Origin: Lachnospiraceae bacterium
GTDB lineage: Bacteria > Bacillota > Clostridia > Lachnospirales > Lachnospiraceae
NCBI GenBank assembly: GCA_017430085.1
Contig: JAFRNR010000052.1
Span: forward strand, 1-64,000
Direction: 5' to 3'
DNA: 64,000 nucleotides
This document shows, in pieces, positions 1-8,816 of this stretch. How positions within the stretch are numbered: the stretch's first letter is position 1; each line of letters begins with the position of its first letter. The notes under the pieces were generated by a model. The model was not told the DNA's origin. It searched no databases and was given only the letters and a program-made list of their open reading frames with translations. Both the position numbers and the translations under genes were made by a program.

Positions 1-1377
1 ATCGTCACGCGCGTGACGAACGACGTGGAATCGCTGAACCAGATGTACACACAGGTGCTGGTGCGGCTCATCAGCAATACCGTGCTGATCATCGGCTACG
101 CCGTGGTCATGATCTCCATCAACCCCCGGCTGGCCCTGATCTCGTTCCTGTTCCTGCCCGTGGTCTTCGCATTCACGCTGACCTTCCGCATCCTGATCCG
201 GAAGATCTACCGCATCGTGCGCACCAAGATCTCCGCGCTGAATACGTTCCTGTCCGAAAACATCTCGGGCATGAAACTCATTCAGCTGTTCGCGCGGGAA
301 GGGAAGAAGGCGGAGGAATTCGGGGAGCGTACGACGGACCTGTACAATACGCAGATGAAGGAGATGGCGATCTTCGGCATGTTCCGCCCGGGCTTGTCCT
401 TCATCGCGAACTTCGCGTACGCCCTGATCATCTACCGCAGCGGCGTCTCCGTGCTGGAAGGCGCACTGACGCTGGGCACGCTGTACATCTTCACCAACTA
501 CATCCGTTCGTTCTTTGAGCCGATCCAGGAGCTGGCGGAGCAGTTCTCCACGCTGCAGAACGCGATGGCGTCCGCAGAGAAGATCTTCACGATCCTGGAC
601 GAAAAGAACACGATCCCCGAGCCGGAAGAACCGGTGCGGATGCCGGAATTCAAAGGCAGGATCGAGTTCCGGAACGTCTGGTTCGCGTATGAGAACGAGG
701 ACTGGGTGCTGAAGGACGTGAGCTTCGTGATCCGCCCCGGCGAGCGCGTCGCGTTCGTGGGCGCCACAGGCGCGGGCAAGAGCTCCATCCTGAACCTGAT
801 CGGCCGGTATTACGACATCCAGAAGGGCGAGATCCTGATCGACGACGTCAATATCAAAGACCTCTCCCTGGCGGACCTGCGCCGGGCCATCGGCCAGGTG
901 CAGCAGGACGTGTTCGTCTTCACGGGCGACATCAAGAGCAACATCCGCCTGCTGAGCGAAGAGATCACGGACGAAGAGATCCGTGCGGCGGCGCACGCCT
1001 CCAACGCGGACCACTTCATCGCCAAACTGCCCGCGGGCTACGACGAGCCGGTCACGGAGCGCGGCTCGACCCTCTCCGCCGGCGAGCGCCAGCTCTTAAG
1101 CTTCGCGCGCACGCTGGCCTTCGATCCGAAGATCCTCGTGCTGGACGAAGCCACCGCGAACATCGATACGGAGACCGAGCAGCTGATCCAGGCCGCCCTG
1201 GAGACCCTGATGCAGGGCCGCACCTCCATCGTCGTCGCCCACCGCCTCTCCACTATCCAGCACGCGGACGAGATCCTCGTGATGCACAAGGGCCGCATCC
1301 GCGAACGCGGCAGCCACCAGGAACTGCTGGCGCTGAACGGGATATACAAAAAACTGTACGAACTGCAGGCGCAATGA
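1..1377 (+). CDS. ABC transporter, fused permease/ATPase (5'-truncated by window edge)
   Basis: This is the C-terminal 458 residues of an exporter-type ABC half-transporter; the frame is open back to base 1, so the true start lies upstream. The membrane domain retains a typical coupling stretch (RVTNDVESLN), several hydrophobic helices and an FSTLQNAMASAEKIF segment before the ATPase. The nucleotide-binding domain shows Walker A (GATGAGKSS, about 760-786), a Q-loop (QQDVFVFTGDI), an ABC signature (LSAGERQ), Walker B (ILVLDEAT) and the switch His (VVAHRLS). Such proteins work as homo- or heterodimers exporting lipids, peptides or drugs; the substrate cannot be told here. The gene ends one base before the next ATG, so it is probably cotranscribed with the carboxylesterase. 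An exporter partner gene, if any, would lie upstream. Confidence 0.93.
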   Translation: MVTRVTNDVESLNQMYTQVLVRLISNTVLIIGYAVVMISINPRLALISFLFLPVVFAFTLTFRILIRKIYRIVRTKISALNTFLSENISGMKLIQLFAREGKKAEEFGERTTDLYNTQMKEMAIFGMFRPGLSFIANFAYALIIYRSGVSVLEGALTLGTLYIFTNYIRSFFEPIQELAEQFSTLQNAMASAEKIFTILDEKNTIPEPEEPVRMPEFKGRIEFRNVWFAYENEDWVLKDVSFVIRPGERVAFVGATGAGKSSILNLIGRYYDIQKGEILIDDVNIKDLSLADLRRAIGQVQQDVFVFTGDIKSNIRLLSEEITDEEIRAAAHASNADHFIAKLPAGYDEPVTERGSTLSAGERQLLSFARTLAFDPKILVLDEATANIDTETEQLIQAALETLMQGRTSIVVAHRLSTIQHADEILVMHKGRIRERGSHQELLALNGIYKKLYELQAQ

Positions 1378-1378
1378 T

Positions 1379-3160
1379 ATGATTCGACGCATCTTATTCG
1401 GGTTACTGGCCATCCTTCTGCTGGCGGTGCTCGAACTGAACAAAAACAGTCTCTGGGGCCTGGCCGTGTTTCTGCTGATCACGGTCTTATACGTCGTGTG
1501 GCGGGAAAAGGCGCTGAGAGGCGCGGCATTCCTGCGCCGCGCAGGCGCGTTTTTTCTGTGGCTGGGGGCGTTTACCCTGGTAGTGATCCTGTCCTGGCCG
1601 CCCGTGAAGCGCGTGCCGGCCGTGACGGCAAAGGACCCGGTGCCGACCGGGATCGTGACGCTGGAAAAGGGGCAGGTGCAGGGTGTTTACAACGAAGACG
1701 GCTCCGTAGCCGTTTACGCGGGCATCCCGTATGCGGCGCCGCCGGTGGGGGATCTCCGATGGAAAGAACCGCAGGATCCGGCTTCCTGGGACGGCGTCCT
1801 GCAGGCGGATCATTTCGCGCCGATGAGCATGCAGCCGGTCAATCTGCCCATTTACGATTCCCTGACCCGCGTGATCGGCTACCATGATTACAAAATTCAG
1901 TTCGGCGACGAATCCCGCCCGCCCGTGAGCGAAGACTCCCTCTATGTCAACGTCTGGCAGCCCGCCGGCGCGCAGACAGGCGATGCCCTGCCCGTGCTGG
2001 TTTTCATCCACGGCGGCTCGCTGAAGACCGGCCAGCCCTGGTATCGGGAATATAACGGGGAGAGCCTGGCGAAGGAAGGCGTGATCGTCGTTAATATGGG
2101 TTATCGGCTGGGCATTTTCGGTTATCTGGCATTGGAGGAACTCGCAGAGGAATCATCAGACGGGACCACCGGCAATTACGGCCTGCTGGACCAGATCAAA
2201 GCGCTGGAATGGGTGCAGGACAACATCGCCGCCTTCGGGGGCGACCCCGGGCAGGTGACTCTGGCGGGCGAATCCGCCGGCGCCGCGAGCGTCAGCGCGA
2301 TCTGCGCCTCTCCGCTCGCGAAAGGCCTCTTTCAGCGCGCTGTCCTGGAAAGCTCCACGGTCGTCTCCCCCGACCCGCCTCATTCCTTCCGCACGATGGA
2401 GGAAGCTCTGGAATCAGGCGCGGAAGTGAAGGAAAAACTGCAGGCGCCCACGCTGGACGCGCTGCGTGCCCTCCCCGCCGAAAAACTGGTCGGTTTTGCT
2501 GAAACGGAGCACCATATGACCGTGGACGGCTTTGCTCTGACGGAGTTTCCTTACGAAACCTACCGCGCGGGCCGCATGAATGAGACCGCCGTCCTGCAGG
2601 GCTTCAATCAGGATGAAAGCGCGCCGTTCATTATGTTTGCCCACGCTGACAAGGGTAATTTCGAAAGCCGGGTGCGCAAGCTTTTCAAGGAATACGCGGA
2701 CGAAGTCCTGGCCCTGTACCCGGTGCAGACCGATGCGGAAGCGAAACAGGCCTGGGCGGACATTTTCAGTGTCGTCTATTTCGACTACCCCCACTTCTGC
2801 CTGAGCCGCCTGGCCGGAGAGCAGGGGATCCCCGTCTGGACCTATTATTTCACCCGCGCCAACGGTTCCCTGAGCAGCTGGCACAGCGGTGAAATGATCT
2901 ACCTGTACGGCAACATCCCCGCGGATTCCGGCCTGTACGACGCCCGGGACCGCGCCCTGAGCCGCGAAATGTTCTCCTGCCTGCTGAATTTCGTGAAGAC
3001 CGGCGACCCTAACGGCACGGACCCGGCCGGCGCCGCCCTCCCTGCCTGGGAAGCGGATCCGGCCGGCCTGCGCCTTCTGGAATGGGGCGCTGAGACCGCC
3101 ATGCGGGACATCCCGCACCGCGAACTCTTCGCTATCCTGGACAGAATGCAGGGGTTTTAG
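1379..3160 (+). CDS. Membrane-anchored type-B carboxylesterase
   Basis: This 593-residue protein is an alpha/beta-hydrolase of the carboxylesterase type-B (PnbA-like) family. The nucleophile elbow AGESAGAAS gives catalytic Ser299, the segment GFNQDESAPF is at the position of the acidic residue, and SSWHSGEM holds the catalytic His. The oxyanion-hole segment VFIHGGSL and the N-terminal family signature (YAGIPYAAPPVGDLRW) are also present. Unlike most bacterial members it has about 75 extra N-terminal residues with two to three hydrophobic segments, so the enzyme is probably membrane-tethered with its catalytic domain outside. It follows the ABC exporter by one base and likely shares its transcript. 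The natural ester substrate is unknown. Confidence 0.9.
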   Translation: MIRRILFGLLAILLLAVLELNKNSLWGLAVFLLITVLYVVWREKALRGAAFLRRAGAFFLWLGAFTLVVILSWPPVKRVPAVTAKDPVPTGIVTLEKGQVQGVYNEDGSVAVYAGIPYAAPPVGDLRWKEPQDPASWDGVLQADHFAPMSMQPVNLPIYDSLTRVIGYHDYKIQFGDESRPPVSEDSLYVNVWQPAGAQTGDALPVLVFIHGGSLKTGQPWYREYNGESLAKEGVIVVNMGYRLGIFGYLALEELAEESSDGTTGNYGLLDQIKALEWVQDNIAAFGGDPGQVTLAGESAGAASVSAICASPLAKGLFQRAVLESSTVVSPDPPHSFRTMEEALESGAEVKEKLQAPTLDALRALPAEKLVGFAETEHHMTVDGFALTEFPYETYRAGRMNETAVLQGFNQDESAPFIMFAHADKGNFESRVRKLFKEYADEVLALYPVQTDAEAKQAWADIFSVVYFDYPHFCLSRLAGEQGIPVWTYYFTRANGSLSSWHSGEMIYLYGNIPADSGLYDARDRALSREMFSCLLNFVKTGDPNGTDPAGAALPAWEADPAGLRLLEWGAETAMRDIPHRELFAILDRMQGF

Positions 3161-3162
3161 GA

Positions 3163-3191
3163 TCTGACAGGGGGACGGTTCCTTTGTCAGA
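3163..3191. repeat. Family B dispersed palindrome
   Basis: This imperfect inverted repeat reads TCTGACAGG, then GGACGGTTC, then CTTTGTCAGA. Near-identical copies occur at 14739, 25632, 30109 and 35567. Here it directly follows the carboxylesterase stop codon and may form the 3' hairpin of that transcript. Confidence 0.8.
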
Positions 3192-3217
3192 TTTATCGAA
3201 AAAACTTTGAAAAAGAC

Positions 3218-3246
3218 TTGTTTGTAAGCGCAAAATGGTGTACTAT
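3218..3246 (+). promoter_or_regulatory. Candidate sigma-70 promoter of gap
   Basis: TTGTTT (3218-3223) and TACTAT (3241-3246) are separated by 17 bases, 39 bases upstream of the gap start codon. The -10 box is good, the -35 box is weak. Confidence 0.5.
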
Positions 3247-3284
3247 GCTTACGTTTCAAGCACTTTATTAAGGAGGTCACATTT

Positions 3285-4292
3285 ATGATCAAAATCGGTA
3301 TCAGCGGTTTCGGCCGCATCGGCCGTCTGGCAGCCCGCGTGGCGATCCGCCGGGGAGATATGGACATCGTGGCGATCAACGCCCCTGACAAGACGCCCGA
3401 GCAGCTCGCTTACGTCTTTGCGCATGACACCGTGCACGGCAAGTGGGAAGGCACCGTGGAATATGACGAGAACCACCTCATCATCAACGGCAAGCCCATC
3501 CTGCTGCTGAACGACCGCAATCCGGCCAACCTGGGCTGGGGCAATCTGGGCGCGGAATACGTCGTGGAATGCACCGGCAAGTTCCTGACCAAGGAGAGCG
3601 TACAGCCTCACCTGGATGCCGGCGCCAAGTTCGTGCTGATGAGCGCGCCTGCCAAGGACGACACCCCCATGTTCGTCTACGGCGTCAACCACCAGAAATT
3701 CGATCCGGCCCTGCAGACCGCGTCCGCCGCTTCCTGCACCACCAACTGCCTGGCCCCTCTGGCCAAGGTCCTGCACGATAATTTCGGCATCGTGGAAGGC
3801 CTGATGACCACCGTGCACGCCGCCACCGCCACCCAGAACATCGTGGACGACTACTCCAAGAAGAACTGGCGCCTGGGCCGCAGCACCTATGACAACATCA
3901 TCCCCTCCACCACCGGCGCCGCCAAGGCCGTGGGCAAAGTCATCCCCGAGCTGAAGGGCAAACTGACCGGTATGTCCATGCGTATCCCGGCTCCCGACGG
4001 TTCCGTCGTCGACCTGACCGTCAGCCTGGCCAAGGAGACCACCTATGAGGAAGTCTGCGCTGCCGTCAAGGCCGCCTGCGAAGGCGAACTGAAGGGCGTC
4101 ATGCGTTATGAAGACCTGCCCATCGTCTCCTCCGACGTCATCGGCGAAACCAACGCCAGCGTGTTCGATGCGCAGGCCGGCATCGCCCTGAACGGCCACT
4201 TCATGAAGCTCATTGCCTGGTATGACAACGAGTACGGCTTCACCTGCAACATGATGCGTCTGCTGGCGCACATCGCCGAGGTCCAGGCCTGA
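3285..4292 (+). CDS. gap: Glyceraldehyde-3-phosphate dehydrogenase, type I
   Basis: This glycolytic enzyme oxidises glyceraldehyde-3-phosphate to 1,3-bisphosphoglycerate with NAD and phosphate in the cytoplasm. Its 335 residues match the family length. The N-terminal Rossmann motif GISGFGRIGRLAAR and the active-site motif ASCTTNCLAP (catalytic Cys151) are intact, as is the substrate-binding region STYDNIIPSTTGAAKAV and the C-terminal WYDNEYGF. A strong AAGGAGG ribosome site precedes the ATG. It has its own candidate promoter and a strong terminator and is not next to pgk or tpiA, so it appears monocistronic. Codon use is more biased than in neighbouring genes, consistent with high expression. 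Confidence 0.97.
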   Translation: MIKIGISGFGRIGRLAARVAIRRGDMDIVAINAPDKTPEQLAYVFAHDTVHGKWEGTVEYDENHLIINGKPILLLNDRNPANLGWGNLGAEYVVECTGKFLTKESVQPHLDAGAKFVLMSAPAKDDTPMFVYGVNHQKFDPALQTASAASCTTNCLAPLAKVLHDNFGIVEGLMTTVHAATATQNIVDDYSKKNWRLGRSTYDNIIPSTTGAAKAVGKVIPELKGKLTGMSMRIPAPDGSVVDLTVSLAKETTYEEVCAAVKAACEGELKGVMRYEDLPIVSSDVIGETNASVFDAQAGIALNGHFMKLIAWYDNEYGFTCNMMRLLAHIAEVQA

Positions 4293-4324
4293 TTCTCGCC
4301 CCCTGCCGGATGAGCGGCAAACAG

Positions 4325-4355
4325 AAACGGAAGCCCCGCAAGGCTTCCGTTTTTT
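4325..4355 (+). terminator. Rho-independent terminator of gap
   Basis: An 11-bp perfect stem (AAACGGAAGCC and GGCTTCCGTTT) with a six-base loop is followed by a T-run. Confidence 0.9.
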
Positions 4356-4375
4356 AATGTGATGGTGTCCGGTTT

Positions 4376-5221
4376 TTACTCTTCGATGAACAGCACGCCC
4401 AGCGTCCCCGGCCCGCAGTGGGTGGAAACGGTGCAGCCGGCCAGGGTGTGATGGACTTCCCGGCAGCCGGAGAGCTGCAGGACCAGTTTTTCCAGGTCTT
4501 CGATCACGGCCGGGTCGACTTCGCCGGATTCGGTGATGAAGATGTGGCCGGGACGGATCTTTTTGCCTTCCAGCATTTCTGTGATGTAATCGCGGTACAC
4601 TTTTTCAATCTTGCCGCGGTATTTCTTGAACACTTCCAGTTTACCGTCCCGCATGTGCAGGGCGGGCTTCAGATGCAGCAGGTTGGCGCCAAGCGCGGCG
4701 ACGCCGGAGCAGCGGCCGCCCTTCCACATGAACGTGAGGGTGTCCAGCACGAAGCTGGTGGAGACTTTATCCGTCAGGCTGCGCAGATGCTCCGCGATCT
4801 CCGCGGCGCCCATGCCCCGGTCGCGGCATTCCGCGGCTTCGATGGCCAGCAGGCCGCCGCCGGTGGAGAGCATGCGGCTGTCCACCACGTGGATGCCGGG
4901 CAGGCGCTGGGCCGCCAGGCACGCGGTGTTGTATGTGCTGGAGAGTTCGGAACTGATATCGATATGCACCACTTCCAGCCCCTGATCGGTAAAACTCTTG
5001 AAGAAGTCGTGGAATTCAGCTTCCCCCGGGGCCGCCGTCTGGGGCAGCGTGCCGTCCGCCCGGTAGCGGGCATACATTTCCAGGGGCGTAAAGCCCTGTC
5101 CGTCCAGAAAAGTCTCGCTGCCCAGGATGATGGTCAGCGGGATGATATGGATCTGAAAGCGCCGGATCAGCTCCGCGGAAAGATCCACCGTGCTGTCGGC
5201 CGTGATCACAACATTGGCCAT
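4376..5221 (-). CDS. DegV family fatty-acid-binding protein
   Basis: This 281-residue protein begins MANVVITADSTVDLS and has the DegV-family layout: an N-terminal domain with the D-S/T-x-x-D motif, the segment VVDSRMLSTGGGLLAIEAAE, the TLTFMWKGGRCSGVAA stretch, and an H-CGPGTLGVLF C-terminal end. Members bind a single fatty acid, and in Firmicutes FakB relatives present it to the kinase FakA for phosphorylation; whether this one is a FakB cannot be told. The start at 5221 was chosen because a longer frame would run back through the promoter, and because the sequence matches the family from that Met. It converges on gap and is divergent from the DUF308 gene. Confidence 0.92.
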   Translation of the reverse strand: MANVVITADSTVDLSAELIRRFQIHIIPLTIILGSETFLDGQGFTPLEMYARYRADGTLPQTAAPGEAEFHDFFKSFTDQGLEVVHIDISSELSSTYNTACLAAQRLPGIHVVDSRMLSTGGGLLAIEAAECRDRGMGAAEIAEHLRSLTDKVSTSFVLDTLTFMWKGGRCSGVAALGANLLHLKPALHMRDGKLEVFKKYRGKIEKVYRDYITEMLEGKKIRPGHIFITESGEVDPAVIEDLEKLVLQLSGCREVHHTLAGCTVSTHCGPGTLGVLFIEE

Positions 5222-5279
5222 GTCTGTTCCCTTTCGTTTCCGTAAGTCGCCGTGCAGGCCCCGGGGCCCGCGATGAAAT

Positions 5280-5308
5280 ATTATACAGGAAAGAGTTGTC
5301 TTTGGCAA
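5280..5308 (-). promoter_or_regulatory. Sigma-70 promoter of degV
   Basis: Reading on the minus strand, TTGCCA (5308-5303) and a perfect TATAAT (5285-5280) lie 17 bases apart, about 60 bases upstream of the degV start. Confidence 0.85.
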
Positions 5309-5378
5309 GGATTATCTTCCCCCGTTCCGGTTTTTGTGTTATACTGAACAAAACACTGACAAAGGAAGGTGGAATGGA

Positions 5379-5882
5379 ATGACGCAAAAGAAAATAAGTC
5401 TGACGCAGATGCTGATCGTGGCGGCCGTGGGCCTGCTCCTGGTCATCAAACCCGGCTTTGCCGTACGGACCGTCATCATCGTCCTGGCGGCGATGCTGCT
5501 GCTGAACGGCCTGATCGAGGTGCTGACCTGCCTCACCGAAAAAAAAGAGCGGGACACGGTGAAACTGGCCGGCGGGATCCTGACCATGCTGCTCGGGGCG
5601 GGCGCCCTCGTGAAACTGGACTGGGCGGAGGCGGCATTCCCCATCCTCTGCGGAATCGGCTTCGCGGCCGGGGCCGTGAACGCGCTGCTGGCGGCTTACC
5701 GCATGAAACGGGATCGGAGCGGATATTTCCAGATCCCGCTGGTTTTAGGTCTGATCCTGATCGTTCTGGCCGTTCTTCTGTGGACCGATCCCTTCGGGGC
5801 GGCCGTGAGCGTGACCCGCGTCGTGGGCTGGTTCCTGCTGTTTGCCGGCGTCTGCGGCATCATTGCGGCCGTGTCGAAATAA
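5379..5882 (+). CDS. HdeD/DUF308-like small membrane protein
   Basis: This 167-residue protein has about six hydrophobic helices arranged in pairs (for example LIVAAVGLLLVIKPGFAV and LVLGLILIVLAVLLW), the pattern of HdeD-like DUF308 integral membrane proteins, in which P-F/G-turn hairpins such as VIKPGFAVRT recur. A role in acid or general stress is known only for E. coli HdeD. The ATG at 5379 is favoured over an upstream in-frame ATG because AAAGGAAGG (5361-5369) sits nine bases before it. The gene stands alone between degV (divergent) and the secreted caspase-like gene. Confidence 0.75.
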   Translation: MTQKKISLTQMLIVAAVGLLLVIKPGFAVRTVIIVLAAMLLLNGLIEVLTCLTEKKERDTVKLAGGILTMLLGAGALVKLDWAEAAFPILCGIGFAAGAVNALLAAYRMKRDRSGYFQIPLVLGLILIVLAVLLWTDPFGAAVSVTRVVGWFLLFAGVCGIIAAVSK

Positions 5883-5938
5883 GGTGTCCGGAAAGGCAAA
5901 AACCAGGACAAAAATGATTTTTATGCGGCAAAATCAGA

Positions 5939-5968
5939 TTGACAAAAACAACAGCATTTATATATAAT
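5939..5968 (+). promoter_or_regulatory. Consensus sigma-70 promoter of the first Ig/caspase-like gene
   Basis: A perfect TTGACA (5939-5944) and a perfect TATAAT (5963-5968) are separated by 18 bases. The leader is about 80 bases. A consensus promoter suggests strong expression. Confidence 0.9.
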
Positions 5969-6055
5969 GTACTTAAGTTTATGGACGCACGCAGCTGCGG
6001 AAATTTGGGGTCCGCAGCGGCAATTTTATGGTTGCGACACAGGAAGGAGCGAAAA

Positions 6056-8713
6056 ATGAAGAAACGATTCTTGTGCATCATGCTGGCCATTATTATGGTC
6101 CTGACAGGAATCCATGCACCGGCAGTCGCCAATGCGGAAGAAGCAGCCGCAGAAGAGACTGTCTCCAATGCCCATTATCTGGACATTAACAAGACCAACA
6201 TTCCGGACGCCGCGCTCCGCGAATGGATCATCAACAACCTGGACGTGAGCGGCAGCGCCAGCTCGGGCTATTACATGACCCAGGCGCAGGCGGAAAGCGT
6301 CACCCAGCTCGGCCTCAGAGGCCTCGGCATCACCAATGCCAAGGGCATCGAGAAGTTTACGAAGCTGGAACGCCTGGTCCTTTGGGACAACTCGCTGACG
6401 TCGCTGGACGTCACCAAAAACACCAAGCTGACCTATCTGGACCTGGACAACAACCAGCTCAAGAAACTGGACCTCAGCAAGAACACGAAACTGCAGACGC
6501 TGTATATTAACAATAACCAGATCGCTTATCTGCGCCTGGTGAACAATACGGCCATGACCAGCAGCCTTGCCAGCCAGTCCGTCACCGGGAAAAAGGGTTG
6601 CCAGTACGGCAGTGAGTACTTATTCGACCTGTCCGCCCTGATGCCGAAGAGCATGCTGAAATTCGTGACGCTGTCCAACAGCAGCTATTCTCTGGACACG
6701 AGCACCGGCGTCGTCACGATGAACTCGCCTGCGAGTTCTTTCTCCTACAGCTTCAACACGGGCAACTCCAACACCGGTTCCCTGTATGTGACCATTTATG
6801 TGGATGAGTACGTCAGCATCAGCAAGCCGGCGATCTCCACGCAGCCCGCTTCCGTCACGGTCTCCACCGGCGAAAAGGCCACTTTCACCGTGAAAGCCAC
6901 CGGCGGCCAGCTGAAATATCAGTGGCAGTACCGGAAGAGCTCTTCCGATTCCTGGACCAACGTTTCCACCAACGGCACCTCCAAGACCTACACCCTGACC
7001 ACGGCGGCGCGCCACAACGGCTATCAGTACCGCTGCGTCGTCAAGAACCTGGCCGGCAGCGTGAAAACGAAAGTCGTCACCCTGACGGTGACCAATAAAC
7101 CCATCATCACCAAGCAGCCCGTCAATACCGACGCGGCGGTAGGCGAGACCGTCCAGCTCAAGGTCACGGCTACGGGCAAGGAACTGAAGTATCAGTGGCA
7201 GTACCGGAAGAGCTCTTCCGGCTCCTGGGCCAACGTCAGCGCGGCCAGCGGCAAGACCGCCACCTACACCCTGACCACGGCAGCCCGCCATAACGGCTAT
7301 CAGTACCGCTGCCGCGTCAAGAACTCTTACGGCACGGTCTATTCCAAGGTCATCACCCTGACGGTCGGCAAGCCCATCATCAAGATCCAGCCGGCCAATA
7401 CGACGGTCGCCAAAGGCGCCATCGCTACGTTTACCGTAACGGCCGCCGGCAGCAACCTGAAGTTCCAGTGGTATTACCGCACCTCTTCTTCCGCCTCCTG
7501 GAAGAAAGTGAGCGTATCCAATGCCACTACGTATCAACTGTATTCCTCCGCACTGCAGATCCCGGTAACCAAATCTGTTCACGGTTATCAGTACCGCTGC
7601 GTGATCACGAATAAATACGGCAAGGCAACGTCCAAGACGGTCACCCTGCTGGTCAAGAACGGCCCCGTCGTCAAGACGCAGCCGACCAGCCAGACCGTTT
7701 ACGCGGGCGATACCGTCAAGTTCACGGTGAAAGCCACGGGCACCAGCCTGACCTATAAGTGGCAGTACCGCAAGAGCTCTTCCGGTTCCTGGACCGACGT
7801 TTCGACCGGCGGCAATAAAGCTACGTACAGCCTGACGACGGCCGAGCGGCATAACGGCTACCAGTACCGCTGCATCATCAACAACGCCTACGGCAAAGTG
7901 GTCACCAAGGTCGTTACCCTGAAGGTCAAGGCGGCCACCACGGCTTACCGGGCGCTGCTGATCGGCGAATCCGGTTTCGGCGACGGCACCCGCAACCAGT
8001 GTGACGCGGACCACATGGCCGCCATGCTGGCCAGCATCAAGGGCCCGAACGGACGGAACTACACGACCACCACGATGTACAACCTGGATGCGGAAGAAGT
8101 CCGGGCCGGCATCGAATCGACCTTTGCCAACACCAAGGATGCGGACGTCTCCCTCTTCTTCATCGCGACCCACGGCAACAGCGACGGGGACGGCGAACTG
8201 CTGATGGATGACCACGGCCTGCTTGACTTCGAAACGCTCGCTAACTGGCTGAACCAGTACATCAAGGGCAAAGTGATCGTGATCATCGAATCCTGCGGCT
8301 CCGGTTCCGCGATCTATGAAGGCAACATGGCGGCTGCGCAGGCGGCTGATGAGCTCCTGGTTTCGAAGGCCATCGAGGCCTTCACCAAGGTCGACGAAGC
8401 CGAGATGGAGAACGCCGGTGTGGGCGCCATGCGTCAGAGCAAGTTCTACGTGCTGGCGGCTTCCGCGCACCATCAGATGAGCTGGGGCCATGAAGGCGGT
8501 TCCGGTTCCGGCAACTACTTCACCGACTGGCTGATCGAAGGTATCGGCAGCTCCGGCCACATGCCTGCGGACACCAACAGCGACAACGTGGTCACGCTGC
8601 ACGAACTGTATACGTACATCTCCCAGTACGATACGGTCACCTTCCAGGGCAGCTACACGCAGCAGGTGCAGGTGTACCCGACGAATTCGTCCTATAAGCT
8701 GTTCAAGAGATAA
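6056..8713 (+). CDS. Secreted LRR/Ig-repeat protein with caspase-like (clan CD) protease domain
   Basis: This 885-residue protein starts with a signal peptide (MKKRFLCIMLAIIMVLTGI..., cleavage after about VANA). Residues about 45-165 form short leucine-rich repeats (LTSLDVTKNTKLTYLDLDNN, then KKLDLSKNTKLQTLYINNN). Four Ig-like domains start near residues 256, 347, 438 and 535, each opening with a QP motif and closing with YQYRC. From about residue 627 a caspase/legumain-like domain begins with YRALLIGESGFGD; its predicted dyad is His706 (FIATHGNSDG) and Cys747 (IIESCGSGS). An EF-hand-like loop (DTNSDNVVTLHE) precedes the C-terminal tail QVYPTNSSYKLFK. The start at 6056 is supported by AGGAAGGA. 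No sortase motif or C-terminal helix is seen, so it is probably released or held non-covalently. Protease activity and substrates are inferred. Paralogues lie at 59811 and 62156. Confidence 0.85.
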   Translation: MKKRFLCIMLAIIMVLTGIHAPAVANAEEAAAEETVSNAHYLDINKTNIPDAALREWIINNLDVSGSASSGYYMTQAQAESVTQLGLRGLGITNAKGIEKFTKLERLVLWDNSLTSLDVTKNTKLTYLDLDNNQLKKLDLSKNTKLQTLYINNNQIAYLRLVNNTAMTSSLASQSVTGKKGCQYGSEYLFDLSALMPKSMLKFVTLSNSSYSLDTSTGVVTMNSPASSFSYSFNTGNSNTGSLYVTIYVDEYVSISKPAISTQPASVTVSTGEKATFTVKATGGQLKYQWQYRKSSSDSWTNVSTNGTSKTYTLTTAARHNGYQYRCVVKNLAGSVKTKVVTLTVTNKPIITKQPVNTDAAVGETVQLKVTATGKELKYQWQYRKSSSGSWANVSAASGKTATYTLTTAARHNGYQYRCRVKNSYGTVYSKVITLTVGKPIIKIQPANTTVAKGAIATFTVTAAGSNLKFQWYYRTSSSASWKKVSVSNATTYQLYSSALQIPVTKSVHGYQYRCVITNKYGKATSKTVTLLVKNGPVVKTQPTSQTVYAGDTVKFTVKATGTSLTYKWQYRKSSSGSWTDVSTGGNKATYSLTTAERHNGYQYRCIINNAYGKVVTKVVTLKVKAATTAYRALLIGESGFGDGTRNQCDADHMAAMLASIKGPNGRNYTTTTMYNLDAEEVRAGIESTFANTKDADVSLFFIATHGNSDGDGELLMDDHGLLDFETLANWLNQYIKGKVIVIIESCGSGSAIYEGNMAAAQAADELLVSKAIEAFTKVDEAEMENAGVGAMRQSKFYVLAASAHHQMSWGHEGGSGSGNYFTDWLIEGIGSSGHMPADTNSDNVVTLHELYTYISQYDTVTFQGSYTQQVQVYPTNSSYKLFKR

Positions 8714-8747
8714 TAACAGCGCCCCTGTCAGTTCCGACTGACAACAG

Positions 8748-8783
8748 CGGCCCGTGCCCGGACATCCCCGCACGGGCCGTTTT
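8748..8783 (+). terminator. Rho-independent terminator
   Basis: A 10-bp stem (CGGCCCGTGC and GCACGGGCCG) is followed by TTTT, just downstream of the Ig/caspase-like gene. Confidence 0.8.
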
Positions 8784-8816
8784 CTGCCGGAGGGGATCTG
8801 CTTCGGAGGAGACGGT

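Noticed and set aside
5340-5345. TATACT upstream of the DUF308 gene as a promoter -10
   Set aside because: No acceptable -35 hexamer was found 16 to 18 bases upstream, so the promoter is not claimed.
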